Positions 35,842 to 44,357 of a stretch of DNA of 64,000 bases are shown here, piece by piece. The translations under genes were made by a program, and so were the position numbers. Numbering within the stretch: the stretch's first letter is position 1; each line of letters starts with the position of its first letter. Source of the stretch: Pedomonas sp051304405 (lineage in GTDB: Bacteria > Pseudomonadota > Alphaproteobacteria > Sphingomonadales > Sphingomonadaceae); assembly GCF_051304405.1 (NCBI RefSeq), contig NZ_JBPPGG010000002.1, forward strand, positions 633,081 through 697,080, read 5' to 3'. Under the pieces are notes generated by a model. It had not been told where the DNA came from, searched no databases, and saw only the letters and a program-made list of their open reading frames with translations.

Positions 35842-35936
35842 CTGCGCCTCCCCATGGAATGTCTATTCTATTGGGACAGGCTAACACTCGCGGATGGACA
35901 ACGGCAACGCCGCCCGGGAGGGGGCACCCCACCCCC

Positions 35937-36464
35937 CTATTTCTGATCCAGTTCCGCGACCAGTTCGGCGTAGGTCATGCCCCAGTCGGCGAAGGCATGG
36001 CGATAGAGGGCGTTGTTGGTGAGTCGCCGGTCGTCGGTCACCTCGGGGCCGATCCAGTCCGGCAGCGTCAGGGGCTCGTCGATGGCGTGCAGCTCGGTCT
36101 CGGCGATGATGAGGCCCCGGTTGCGCCCCTCGAACACGTCCACCTCCCACACCCGGCCGTGATCGCGCACATAGTGGCGCGTCTTCTCGATCGGCGGCAG
36201 CGGGGCCAGCCTCTCGAGGATGGCGGCTCCGTCCTCGGGCGGGATCGGCCACTCGAACTCCTGCCGGGTGCCGGAGGAGACGCCGGCCTTCAGCGTGAGG
36301 AAGAAGCGCTCGTCCATCGCGCGCACCCGCACGGAGAGATCCTCCCGCTGGTTTAGGTAGACCTGCCGCACCTGTGCGCTGCGGAACGGTTGCGGCCAGG
36401 TCTCGCTGCGCACGAGAAACCGCCGCTCGATTTCAAGATACTTGGGGATAGACGCCTCGCTCAG
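35937..36464 (-). CDS. CYTH-domain protein (triphosphate tunnel enzyme), non-standard start
   Basis: CYTH proteins hydrolyse tripolyphosphate or thiamine triphosphate, or make cAMP. The family's N-terminal ExExK/R-type strand is encoded as K-Y-L-E-I-E-R-R-F-L-V-R-S-E-T-W, upstream of the first GTG (36413) that could start translation. The only in-frame candidates before it are a CTG at 36464, which overlaps the NUDIX stop (CTGA), and an ATC at 36449. With CTG the protein is 175 residues. Later motifs include SVRVRAMDERFFLTLKAG, WEVDVFEG and LIIAETEL. Coupling to the NUDIX gene is probable. Confidence 0.75.
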   Translation of the reverse strand: MSEASIPKYLEIERRFLVRSETWPQPFRSAQVRQVYLNQREDLSVRVRAMDERFFLTLKAGVSSGTRQEFEWPIPPEDGAAILERLAPLPPIEKTRHYVRDHGRVWEVDVFEGRNRGLIIAETELHAIDEPLTLPDWIGPEVTDDRRLTNNALYRHAFADWGMTYAELVAELDQK

Positions 36465-36892
36465 CCGCGACCAGACAGGACGGAACGAATTGCGTCCCGA
36501 AATCCGGCAGGCATGTCAAGCCCGTCCAGATCGTCGGCGGCCGCCCAGATGGCGCCGCTGTGCTCGTCGCTGAGACTGATGTGAGCGAGGTCGAACGGCG
36601 CGTCCTGCGCCAGCCGGTAAAACACGATGAGCCGGGGCGGCTTGTGAGGCCGCAGGTAGAGCCACTCCCCCATGGGCGCGATCTCGGGCAGGGAGAGCCC
36701 CAGCTCCTCCCGCACCTCGCGGGCGAGCGCGTCCCTCGTCGTCTCCCCGGCTTCCAGATGACCGCCCGGCAGATCCCAGCGGCCATCGGCCTGGCGCAGC
36801 ACCAGCGCCCGGCCCGCCCTGGGACAGACCAGCTTGACGGAGGCGGCCAGGGCCTGCCCGTCCTCCGCCCTCGGTTCCCATCTCAAAACCAT
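36461..36892 (-). CDS. NUDIX hydrolase
   Basis: A 143-residue enzyme cleaving a nucleoside diphosphate linked to another group. The full Nudix box is GGHLEAGETTRDALAREVREELGL, with the catalytic glutamates in REVREE. The ATG at 36892 follows AGGAGGGG closely. The substrate cannot be read. It is followed by the CYTH gene with overlapping stop and start, so the pair may act together on phosphorylated metabolites. Confidence 0.92.
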   Translation of the reverse strand: MVLRWEPRAEDGQALAASVKLVCPRAGRALVLRQADGRWDLPGGHLEAGETTRDALAREVREELGLSLPEIAPMGEWLYLRPHKPPRLIVFYRLAQDAPFDLAHISLSDEHSGAIWAAADDLDGLDMPAGFRDAIRSVLSGRG

Positions 36893-37026
36893 GTTGTCCC
36901 CTCCTGCGGGACGATCAATGCACGCAAATCCTTACGCGACGATGAACCTGTACCGAAAAAACCCGCTTGACACGAAAAGAACAAAACGTGAACATGCTGG
37001 CGAAACGAAGGACAGAGGAACTCGCC

Positions 37027-37362
37027 ATGCTTCTTCACGCTCTCGGATTGGCCCTGTTTGCGGGCGCGGGTCTGGTTGGCATCGCGGCAGTGATCGGCCC
37101 GTACCGCGCGGCGATGGCCACGCTGCGGATGGGCGGCGCGGCAGCGGCGGGCGCGCGGGCGGCCTCCTTCGAGGCACGCCCGCTGCCGTCAATCGAGCCG
37201 GGGCCGGTGGTGCCGGCGGGCCAGCCGGTCAGACTGCGTCGTCAGCGCCGGTTGCAGCGTCCGGCTTCGGTGCCGTCGGCATCGTGGTGGTCGCGTCCGC
37301 TGCGGACGCCCGGGCTGCCGCTTCGGCCTGCCGTTGCCGCAGCAGGCGGCCATAGCTTCTGA
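37027..37362 (+). CDS. Possible small membrane protein overlapping pssA
   Basis: Not recognised. From the ATG at 37027 (behind AGAGGAACTCGCC) the protein is 111 residues, with one or two hydrophobic helices (MLLHALGLALFAGAGLVGIAAVIGPYRAAM) and a basic, proline-rich tail. The last 134 bases overlap pssA on the other strand, and the tail looks like a shadow of that gene. The N-terminal half may be real, with the stop lost or displaced. Confidence 0.4.
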   Translation: MLLHALGLALFAGAGLVGIAAVIGPYRAAMATLRMGGAAAAGARAASFEARPLPSIEPGPVVPAGQPVRLRRQRRLQRPASVPSASWWSRPLRTPGLPLRPAVAAAGGHSF

Positions 37363-38155
37363 CGCTGAACAGGATGGTCAGCGCATAGCCGATGGAGAGC
37401 AGCGACAGCGTGCCCCACGGTGCGGAATAGAGGCTGGCGGCGAACAGGCCCACCAGCAGCAGGACCGGCAGCCGCATGGAGCGGCGCAGCTTCACCGACT
37501 TCCAGGAGAAGGTCGGCAGGTTGGAGACCATGAGGAAGGCGGTCGTCGCCACGATGAGCCCGGCGACCACCGGCTCGCCGAAGAAGTCCGTCTCCAGCCA
37601 CTTGTCGAGAAAGATCGGGCTGAGCGTCAGGCCCGCCCCCACCGGCGAGGGCACGCCGGTGAGAAAACCCGCCTGCTTGTGCGGCTGGTTTTCCATGTCG
37701 AGCTGGGCGTTGAAGCGGGCAAGCCGCAGGGCGCAGCACACCGCATGGGCCAGCGCCACCACCCAGCCGACGCCCCCCAGGCCGTGCAGCGCCCACTGGT
37801 AGATGATGATGGCGGGCGCGACGCCGAAGGCGATCACGTCCGACAGCGAGTCCAGCTCCGCGCCGAAACGGGAGGCGCCCTTGAGCAGGCGGGCGATTCG
37901 CCCGTCCAGCCCGTCGAGCACGCCGGCGATGATGATCGCCGCCACTGCCTTTTCCCAATTGCCGATGATGGCGAAGCGCGCGCCGGTCAGGCCGAAGCAC
38001 AGCGCCAGGATGGTGACGGCGTTGGGCACGAACGCGCGCATGGAGAGCGGCCGCCGCCCGGCGTCGCCCGTGCCGCTGCCCCCGTTGCCCGGGGTATTAC
38101 CGAGGCCCGGCGCGGGGTCACGCCCGCCGGGGCCGTCCGCTTCCGCTGCGGTCAC
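37229..38155 (-). CDS. pssA: CDP-diacylglycerol--serine O-phosphatidyltransferase
   Basis: Makes phosphatidylserine from CDP-diacylglycerol and serine in the inner membrane. The 308-residue protein has the CDP-alcohol phosphotransferase signature DGLDGRIARLLKGASRFGAELDSLSD and several membrane helices. Both ends extend beyond the core: a Gly/Pro-rich N-terminal tail of about 35 residues and an Ala-rich C-terminal tail. The GTG start at 38155 overlaps the psd stop by four bases, so psd and pssA are coupled in the order of the pathway's reverse. Confidence 0.95.
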   Translation of the reverse strand: MTAAEADGPGGRDPAPGLGNTPGNGGSGTGDAGRRPLSMRAFVPNAVTILALCFGLTGARFAIIGNWEKAVAAIIIAGVLDGLDGRIARLLKGASRFGAELDSLSDVIAFGVAPAIIIYQWALHGLGGVGWVVALAHAVCCALRLARFNAQLDMENQPHKQAGFLTGVPSPVGAGLTLSPIFLDKWLETDFFGEPVVAGLIVATTAFLMVSNLPTFSWKSVKLRRSMRLPVLLLVGLFAASLYSAPWGTLSLLSIGYALTILFSVRSYGRLLRQRQAEAAARASAADATTTMPTAPKPDAATGADDAV

Positions 38156-38844
38156 CGCACCACCCCTCCGACAGCCTCGGCGACGCCCATGCGGGCCAGC
38201 ACCGTCTCGCCGGCCACCATGGTCTGGCCCACCGCCACCTGCGGGCCGACGCCTTCGGGCAGGTAGACATCGACGCGGCTGCCGAAGCGGATGAGGCCGA
38301 TGCGCTCGCCCGCGGCGACCCGGTCCTCCTCCTTGACGAAGCGGACGATGCGGCGGGCGACGAGCCCGGCGATCTGGGTCATGCCGATCCTGACGCCCTC
38401 ATCGGTGCGGATGACGAACATCTGGCGTTCGTTGTCCTCGCTCGCCTTGTCCAGCTCGGCGTTGATGAACTTGCCGGGGACGTAGACGATTCTCTCCACC
38501 GTGCCGCTGACCGGCGTGCGGTTGATGTGCACGTTGAACACGTTCATGAAGATGGAAACGCGCGTGCGCTCCTCCGAGCCCAGACCCATTTCGGCCGGGG
38601 GCGCGACCTTGGCGATCATGCAGACGACGCCGTCCGCCGGGGAGATGATGAGATCCTCGCCCGTCGGCGTCACGCGCGCCGGATCGCGGAAGAAGGCCAG
38701 CACCCACAGGGTGAGCACGACGCCGATCCACCCCAGCACCGTCCATCCGAACAGAAAGAACAGCAGCGTGATGGCGGCGGCAATGGCAGCGAACTTGCGC
38801 CCCTCCGGGTGCACCGGCGGCAGTTTGGTCAGAAAATCCATCAT
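38152..38844 (-). CDS. psd: Phosphatidylserine decarboxylase proenzyme
   Basis: Converts phosphatidylserine to phosphatidylethanolamine. The 230-residue proenzyme cleaves itself at the Gly-Ser bond in IRFGSRVDVYLP to form the pyruvoyl group. Other signatures: FFRDPARVTP, ISPADGVV, SIFMNVFNVHINRTPVSG. Two N-terminal hydrophobic segments (about 18-52) anchor it. The length fits the short alphaproteobacterial type II form. Confidence 0.96.
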   Translation of the reverse strand: MMDFLTKLPPVHPEGRKFAAIAAAITLLFFLFGWTVLGWIGVVLTLWVLAFFRDPARVTPTGEDLIISPADGVVCMIAKVAPPAEMGLGSEERTRVSIFMNVFNVHINRTPVSGTVERIVYVPGKFINAELDKASEDNERQMFVIRTDEGVRIGMTQIAGLVARRIVRFVKEEDRVAAGERIGLIRFGSRVDVYLPEGVGPQVAVGQTMVAGETVLARMGVAEAVGGVVR

Positions 38845-39176
38845 TCCGTCGTCATTCCCTCACCGCGCATTGATCGCGCATCTTGAAGTTCGGCGTTAAC
38901 CCATGGCAGCCCCAGCCGCAAGCGTGACCGGCACTTGGCCGGTTCGCCCGCGCCTCGCTTCGCCCGCCCTTTGGTACACCGAACGGGCGGCGATTTCAGC
39001 CCCGTCCGAACAGGCGGCGGGATGAATTGCCCGACCGGAACCGTGAATGACAGAATATTTCCCCATCCATCGAATGATGGGCGTCTTGTTAACCAATTGT
39101 TGAGGCCCATAACCCATTGTTACGGCACCAGCCCTCGGGTGGGGCGAAACTGCGTCCTTTTTCGGAATGGTGTGCC
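38845..39176. other. Divergent intergenic region with a CtrA-like site
   Basis: A 332-bp gap between psd and an unknown plus-strand gene. TTAA-N7-TTGA at 39089-39103 is one base from the CtrA consensus TTAA-N7-TTAA and contains CAATTG. Nothing else stands out besides GC-rich inverted repeats near 38925-38990. Confidence 0.25.
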
Positions 39177-39662
39177 GTGACACTCGCTCAACATTCTTTC
39201 GAACCTGCCATGGACTGGCCCGAGCCGGGCAAGGAAACCGGTCAGGAGACGCGCTGGACCCTCGACCGTGCGGCGCAAAGGCTGATGGAGGTGGTGACCA
39301 GCCACCCCATGTCGACTCCGGCTGCATTCCGGTTCCGCTGGCGTTCGGGACGCTACGAGATCAACGTGGAGGAGACGGACAGCGCCGTCATCATGCGCCT
39401 GACCGGCATCGTGGGCACCGTGCCCTTCACCAGCGAGGATCCCTCCTCCCGCCGCCGCGTGCTGGATACGCTGCGCCACATGCGCGACCTGTGGCCGTGC
39501 GCGGGCCTCACCCTCACGGGCGGCGAGGTGCGCCTGCGGCGCGAGATTCCCTACACCCGCCCGGTCTCCTTCCGTCAGATGGTCGCCGACGTGACCAGCG
39601 CGCTGCTGCCGGTGCAGCCGGTGATCGAGCTGATCGAGTCGGACCTCTGGCCCGCCGCCTGA
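39177..39662 (+). CDS. Hypothetical protein, 161 residues
   Basis: Not recognised. From the GTG at 39177 the protein reads V-T-L-A-Q-H-S-F-E-P-A-M-D-W and is soluble, with alternating strands (RFRWRSGRYEINVEETDSAVIMRLTGIVGTVPF) and helices, ending IELIESDLWPAA. The single-domain alpha/beta layout is loosely like YbjN/type III chaperone folds, but that is only an impression. An ATG at 39210 is a possible later start. It precedes the LOG-type gene in the same direction. Confidence 0.65.
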   Translation: MTLAQHSFEPAMDWPEPGKETGQETRWTLDRAAQRLMEVVTSHPMSTPAAFRFRWRSGRYEINVEETDSAVIMRLTGIVGTVPFTSEDPSSRRRVLDTLRHMRDLWPCAGLTLTGGEVRLRREIPYTRPVSFRQMVADVTSALLPVQPVIELIESDLWPAA

Positions 39663-39779
39663 CGCGCCGTCCCGCCTTCCGGTCCGCTTTCCGGTCCGCC
39701 TGATCTTCCGCCCGGGCCTTTCCGGCGCGGCGGTCGCCACTGGTGCCATGGGCCCGCCTTGGCTAGGCTGGCCGCCATC

Positions 39780-40439
39780 ATGACTCACGCTGCATCTTTC
39801 GCCCCTTCGGCCCCTGCCCTTCGCCCGGTCCGCAGCCTGTGCGTGTTCTGCGGCGCGCGCGCCGGGGACGATCCCGCCCACGCCGCGCTGGCCACGGAAG
39901 TGGGCACCCGTCTCGCGCAGGAGAACATCACCCTCGTCTACGGCGGCGGCGCGCTTGGCCTCATGGGCCTGCTCGCGCGCGCGGCGCTGGCGGCGGGCGG
40001 CCGGGTGATCGGGGTCATTCCCTCCTATCTCGCCACCGTCGAGATCGCCCAGCCGGGGCTGACCGAACTGGTGGTTGTGGACACCCTGCTCCAGCGCAAG
40101 CAGACCATGGCCGAGCGGTCGGACGCCTTCCTCGCCCTGCCCGGCGGCATCGGCACGCTCGACGAGGTGCTGGAGATGATGACCTGGCGGCAGCTGGGCG
40201 AGCACGGCAAACCCGTCTGGCTGCTGGGCCCCAACGGCTACTGGCAGCCGTTCGAGGCGCTGCTGGCCCACATGGTGGCGCAAGGCTTCGGCGACGCCAG
40301 CCTCATGGCCGAGGCGGCGGTGCTGCCGGATCTGGCCGCGCTGATGGCCGCGCTGGGCCAGAGCGGCGGCGCCTCTCCCGCCGGGGAACTTCACCCCGGG
40401 GCAAGGCTTCAAGCGGATGGAGCATTGCAGCGGGACTAG
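39780..40439 (+). CDS. LOG-family nucleoside monophosphate phosphoribohydrolase (TIGR00730)
   Basis: A 219-residue Rossmann-fold enzyme, formerly called lysine decarboxylase-like. It hydrolyses the N-glycosidic bond of AMP or cytokinin riboside monophosphates. The signature is PGGIGTLDEVLEMMTWRQLG, with LVYGGGALGLMGLLARAA earlier and the MAERSDAFLALPGG lead-in. The ATG at 39780 was chosen because the N-terminal CVFCGARAGDDP block then lies at the usual distance. Confidence 0.92.
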   Translation: MTHAASFAPSAPALRPVRSLCVFCGARAGDDPAHAALATEVGTRLAQENITLVYGGGALGLMGLLARAALAAGGRVIGVIPSYLATVEIAQPGLTELVVVDTLLQRKQTMAERSDAFLALPGGIGTLDEVLEMMTWRQLGEHGKPVWLLGPNGYWQPFEALLAHMVAQGFGDASLMAEAAVLPDLAALMAALGQSGGASPAGELHPGARLQADGALQRD

Positions 40440-40556
40440 GAAATTTAGGAGGACGCGGTCCAGCCGGTTGATTTGACCGCACGGCCTGCTACACAACCCT
40501 CCAGTATAGTCCGAAAGCGTCCGCGCCCGCGGAAAGTTGCTGTCCCGGAGGATTTA

Positions 40557-41774
40557 ATGGCTAAGATCAAAGTGAAGAATCCGGTCGTCGAACTCGACGG
40601 CGACGAGATGACCCGCATCATCTGGAAGTGGATCCGCGAGCGCCTCATCCTGCCGTATCTCGACATCGATCTGAAGTACTACGACCTCTCCGTCCAGAAG
40701 CGTGACGAGACCGAGGACCAGATCACCATCGACGCCGCCAACGCCATCAAGCAGTACGGCGTCGGCGTGAAGTGCGCCACCATCACGCCGGACGAAGCCC
40801 GCGTGAAGGAATTCAATCTCAAGAAGATGTGGAAGTCGCCCAACGGCACCATCCGCAACATTCTGGGCGGCACCGTGTTCCGCGAGCCGATCATCATGAA
40901 GAACGTGCCGCGGATCGTCCCGGGCTGGACCGATCCCATCGTGGTCGGCCGCCACGCCTTCGGCGACCAGTACCGCGCCACCGACTTCCGCGTGCCGGGC
41001 GCCGGCAAGCTCACCATGAAGTGGGTCAGCGAAGACGGCAGCCAGGAGCAGGAGTACGAGGTTTTCAACTTCCCCTCCGCCGGCGTCGCCATGGGCATGT
41101 ACAACCTGGACGAATCGATCCGCGACTTCGCCCGCGCCTGCATGAACTACGGCCTGGCGCGCGGCTGGCCGGTGTACCTGTCCACCAAGAACACCATCCT
41201 CAAGGCCTATGACGGCCGCTTCAAGGACCTGTTCCAGGAGGTGTTCGACAACGAGTTCAAGGCCAAGTTCGAGGCGGCCGGCATCACCTACGAGCACCGC
41301 CTGATCGACGACATGGTCGCCTCCGCCCTCAAGTGGAGCGGCAAGTTCGTCTGGGCCTGCAAGAACTACGACGGCGACGTGCAGTCGGATCAGGTGGCGC
41401 AGGGATTCGGCTCGCTCGGCCTGATGACCTCGGTGCTGATGACGCCGGACGGCCAGACCGTGGAGGCCGAGGCCGCCCACGGCACCGTCACCCGCCACTA
41501 CCGCATGCACCAGCAGGGCAAGGCGACCTCCACCAACCCGATTGCCTCCATCTTCGCCTGGACCGGTGGCCTCAAGCACCGCGGCAAGCTGGACGGCACC
41601 CCGGACGTGGTGGCCTTCGCCGAGACGCTGGAGCGGGTCTGCATCGAGACCGTCGAGAGCGGCCAGATGACCAAGGACCTCGCCATCCTCGTCGGCCCGG
41701 ATCAGCCGTGGCTGACCACCGAGAAGTTCTTCGAGGCGATCGTGGCCAACCTGGAAAAGGCCATGCGCTTCTAA
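40557..41774 (+). CDS. icd: Isocitrate dehydrogenase, NADP-dependent
   Basis: Oxidative decarboxylation of isocitrate to 2-oxoglutarate. The 405-residue protein is the eukaryote-like homodimeric type common in alphaproteobacteria: MAKIKVKNPVVELDGDEMTRIIWKWIRE, KCATITPDEARVKEFNLKKMWKSPNGTIRN, DDMVASALKWSGKFVWACKNYDGDVQSD and EAAHGTVTRHYRMHQQGK. CGGAGGATTTA precedes the ATG. It is a single gene with its own terminator. In relatives icd often lies near alaS and recA, as here within 5 kb. Confidence 0.97.
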   Translation: MAKIKVKNPVVELDGDEMTRIIWKWIRERLILPYLDIDLKYYDLSVQKRDETEDQITIDAANAIKQYGVGVKCATITPDEARVKEFNLKKMWKSPNGTIRNILGGTVFREPIIMKNVPRIVPGWTDPIVVGRHAFGDQYRATDFRVPGAGKLTMKWVSEDGSQEQEYEVFNFPSAGVAMGMYNLDESIRDFARACMNYGLARGWPVYLSTKNTILKAYDGRFKDLFQEVFDNEFKAKFEAAGITYEHRLIDDMVASALKWSGKFVWACKNYDGDVQSDQVAQGFGSLGLMTSVLMTPDGQTVEAEAAHGTVTRHYRMHQQGKATSTNPIASIFAWTGGLKHRGKLDGTPDVVAFAETLERVCIETVESGQMTKDLAILVGPDQPWLTTEKFFEAIVANLEKAMRF

Positions 41775-41852
41775 GGCGATCTGCCTTCCAGAACAAAGGC
41801 CTGGGAAGAAAACCTAAGGTTTTCTCTCAAGCCGGAAACACCAGTCGGAGAA

Positions 41853-41880
41853 GGGCCGCAGCACTGTTGCGGCCCTTTTT
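41853..41880 (+). terminator. Rho-independent terminator of icd
   Basis: GGGCCGCA / TTGCGGCCC stem with a short loop, followed by T5. Confidence 0.9.
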
Positions 41881-41997
41881 CGTGCCCGCCGCCCCCACCG
41901 GGGGGATGGCGCATAGGCTCTTGTCAGCAAAGGCCCGTCCCCGGCATCCTGCCGCCCGTATCGCCCCCAGACCACGTTCCATCGGGAGCCTGCCCCC

Positions 41998-43740
41998 ATG
42001 ACCACCCCCGCCCATCCCGAGACCGGCTCCGCTCCCGACGCCGCACCGGCCCACGCCTGGCCCGGCCGCACCTGGGGCCTCGCCCTGCTGGGCGGCCTTG
42101 CCGGGCTGGCCCTCCACCTCATCGCCGGAACCGGGCCCGGAGGCAGCGCCGGCCCGGACGCCCTGCGCCTTGCCGCCGCCACCTTCCTCGGCGTCAGCGC
42201 CATCGCCTTCGGGTTCGTCGTCGAGCGCGGGCGGCTGGGCTCCAGCCTCGGCTTTGCCGCAGCGGCGGGGCTGGTGGTGGCGCTCACCATCTATTGGGCC
42301 GGGGTGCCCGGCGGCGGCGCGGACGACGGGGCCACCTGGCGCCTCCTGTGCGCCGCGCTGGCGGTGGGCCTTGCCGCGCCGCTGTTCCAGGCCATGCGCG
42401 ACCGCGCGCCGGGCCAGCCCCTGTCCTACAGCGCCGCCCATGACCGCGCCTGGGTCAACGCCGTGCTCTGGTGCGCTGTCTGGGTGTTCGCCGGGATCGT
42501 CTGGCTGACCGCGATCCTGCTCGCCGCCCTGTTCGAGCTGATCGACGTCTCGTTCCCTGAAAAGCTGCTGCGCAAGGGCTGGGTCGCCCTGCCCCTGACC
42601 GGCGTGGCGCTGGGCGCGGCGACCGGCCTGCTGCGCGACCGCGAGTCCCTGCTCGGCCTCCTTCAGCGGGCGGCGACGGCCGTGCTGGCCGTGCTCGCGC
42701 CGGTGCTGGCACTGGGGCTGGTGCTGTTCCTGGCCGCCCTGCCGTTCACCGGCCTCGAGCCGCTGTGGCAGGCGACCCGCGCCACCACCCCCATCCTGCT
42801 GCTGTGCATCATCGGCGCGCTCATCCTCGTCAACGCCGTCATCGGCGACGCCCCGGCGCGCGAGGCGCGCCACCCGGCCCTGCGCTGGAGCGTGCCCGCC
42901 CTGTGCCTCGCCCTGCTGCCGCTGGGACTTGTCGCCGCCGTCTCCACCGGCCGCCGCATCCAGCAGCACGGCCTGACGCCCGACCGGCTGTGGGCCGCCG
43001 TGTTCGTCGCCATCGCCCTCGCCTACGGGCTCGCCTACCTGTGGGCGGTGGTGCGGGCCGCCGTGCGCGACCGGGCCGGCCCCGCCCGCCATCTCCGCCC
43101 GGCCAACCTGTGGCTGGCCTTCGGCCTGTGCGGGCTCGCCCTCCTGCTCTCGACGCCGCTGGCGAACTTCGGCGCGCTCTCCGCCCGCCACCAGCTCGCG
43201 CGGCTGGAGCGCGGCGCGGTCACGCCCGAGGCGTTCGACTGGCGCGCCCTGCGCTTCGACTTCGGCCCGGCGGGCATCAAGGCGCTGGAGCGGCTGGCGG
43301 CGACGGGCAAGACCCCCGCCATCCGCACCGCAGCGGCGGACGCCCTCAAGCGCACCTCGCGCTACGACGTGCCGGACCGCGCCCCGCCGGTGATCGCCGA
43401 GGAGCGCCTGACCGTCCTGCCCGCAGGCGCGGCCCTTCCCCCCGCGCTGCGGGCGCGGCTCGGCCTCCCGGAGGCCTGCGGTCCGGCGGGCCGCTGCGCC
43501 GTCGTGCTGACCGGTGACGGCCGGGAGGCGGTCATCGTCACCGCCGACTGGGTGAGCGTCTGGCGCGAGGCGGACGGGGTCTGGCGGACCGAGCAACCGG
43601 CCACCCGCTCGCCCTCGGACTATGCCGCCGAGGCGCAGCGGCGGCGGCAGGCGCTGGACGCCGGTGCGGTCGAGATCCGCACTGTGACGCGCCGTCAGGT
43701 GTTTGTGGGGGGAGAGCCGCACGGCGCGGCTTTCGAGTAG
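41998..43740 (+). CDS. DUF4153-type integral membrane protein
   Basis: A 580-residue inner-membrane protein with about eleven hydrophobic helices up to residue 390 and a soluble C-terminal domain of about 190 residues containing AAADALKRTSRYDVP, ERLTVLPAGAALPPALRARLG and TADWVSVWRE. The helix pattern with LPFTGLEPLWQATRATTPILL matches DUF4153 proteins. Function is unknown in the family. No ribosome site stands out beyond GGGAGCC. Confidence 0.8.
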   Translation: MTTPAHPETGSAPDAAPAHAWPGRTWGLALLGGLAGLALHLIAGTGPGGSAGPDALRLAAATFLGVSAIAFGFVVERGRLGSSLGFAAAAGLVVALTIYWAGVPGGGADDGATWRLLCAALAVGLAAPLFQAMRDRAPGQPLSYSAAHDRAWVNAVLWCAVWVFAGIVWLTAILLAALFELIDVSFPEKLLRKGWVALPLTGVALGAATGLLRDRESLLGLLQRAATAVLAVLAPVLALGLVLFLAALPFTGLEPLWQATRATTPILLLCIIGALILVNAVIGDAPAREARHPALRWSVPALCLALLPLGLVAAVSTGRRIQQHGLTPDRLWAAVFVAIALAYGLAYLWAVVRAAVRDRAGPARHLRPANLWLAFGLCGLALLLSTPLANFGALSARHQLARLERGAVTPEAFDWRALRFDFGPAGIKALERLAATGKTPAIRTAAADALKRTSRYDVPDRAPPVIAEERLTVLPAGAALPPALRARLGLPEACGPAGRCAVVLTGDGREAVIVTADWVSVWREADGVWRTEQPATRSPSDYAAEAQRRRQALDAGAVEIRTVTRRQVFVGGEPHGAAFE

Positions 43741-43807
43741 GCAGGCGCGCAAGGCGGGCGCGCAAGGCGGGCGCGCGAAGGGGCCGGGCAAACGCCGCCC
43801 GCAGGCG

Positions 43808-44068
43808 TCAGTATGGGCGCAGGTTGCTGCCGCCCCGGCGGCGGTTGAACCAGCGCCGCAGCGGCGCGCGGATCAGCGCGAAGGCGACCCACGCCAGGGC
43901 GAACGCCACCGACAGCACCGCCAGCCAGATCGCCAGCGAGGCGAGCAGGATCAGCATTGCCACCGCGCTCGCCGCCATCAGCAGGCGCGACAGGCGGCTC
44001 TGCGGCTTCCAGCTGTAGGTCCGGTCCGCGCCATCGCGGGTCAGGGTGATTTCATAGCCGTCGGTCAT
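43808..44068 (-). CDS. Small membrane protein, 86 residues
   Basis: Not recognised by name. From the ATG at 44068 (behind TGGGGGC) the protein starts MTDGYEITLTRDGADRTYSWKPQSRLSR, a small soluble strand region, then two hydrophobic helices (about 30-68) and an Arg-rich tail. It is convergent with the DUF4153 gene. Confidence 0.7.
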   Translation of the reverse strand: MTDGYEITLTRDGADRTYSWKPQSRLSRLLMAASAVAMLILLASLAIWLAVLSVAFALAWVAFALIRAPLRRWFNRRRGGSNLRPY

Positions 44069-44172
44069 GCCCCCAATGTAAGGATCTTGCGCCCGCCCGC
44101 AACCGCTCCGGCAGCGCATCGAGACGACCCGACGGAATTTCCCGCCCGCTGTCCCTGGGGACAAGGCCACGC

Positions 44173-44195
44173 TTATCCACAGTTTCTGTGGATAA
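44173..44195. promoter_or_regulatory. Two perfect DnaA boxes in an inverted repeat
   Basis: TTATCCACA (44173-44181) and TGTGGATAA (44187-44195) are both exact DnaA consensus boxes, arranged as a 10-bp inverted repeat with a 3-bp centre. The site lies in the gap between the small membrane protein gene and the phosphatase terminator. Possible roles: DnaA titration or DnaA-controlled transcription. Confidence 0.6.
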
Positions 44196-44276
44196 CGCTG
44201 TATATTCTGCATGCACAACGGTCTTTTGCCGTTGATTTTATTGGTGTTTCAGCGTTTTGCCGAAAAAAGCGGCACG

Positions 44277-44309
44277 AAAAACGGGCGGGAGCCGCCGGCC
44301 CCCGCCCGT
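44277..44309 (-). terminator. Terminator of the alkaline phosphatase gene (distal)
   Basis: ACGGGCGGG / CCCGCCCGT stem; on the minus strand it is followed by TTTTCG. Confidence 0.8.
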
Positions 44310-44314
44310 CCATC

Positions 44315-44337
44315 CGAGGGGGCCTGCCGCCCCCTCG
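44315..44337 (-). terminator. Second hairpin after the alkaline phosphatase gene
   Basis: CGAGGGGGC / GCCCCCTCG, perfect with a 5-base loop, between the stop codon at 44358 and the distal terminator. It probably acts as a tandem terminator or 3' hairpin. Confidence 0.65.
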
Positions 44338-44357
44338 CCTGTCCCGTGTCTGTTGCC

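Noticed and set aside
36433..36786. 117-codon minus-strand frame across NUDIX and CYTH
   Set aside because: It overlaps both real genes in a third frame and has only Arg/Pro-rich shadow composition.
44173..44195. Chromosomal replication origin
   Set aside because: Only two DnaA boxes, no AT-rich unwinding element and no origin-associated genes nearby.
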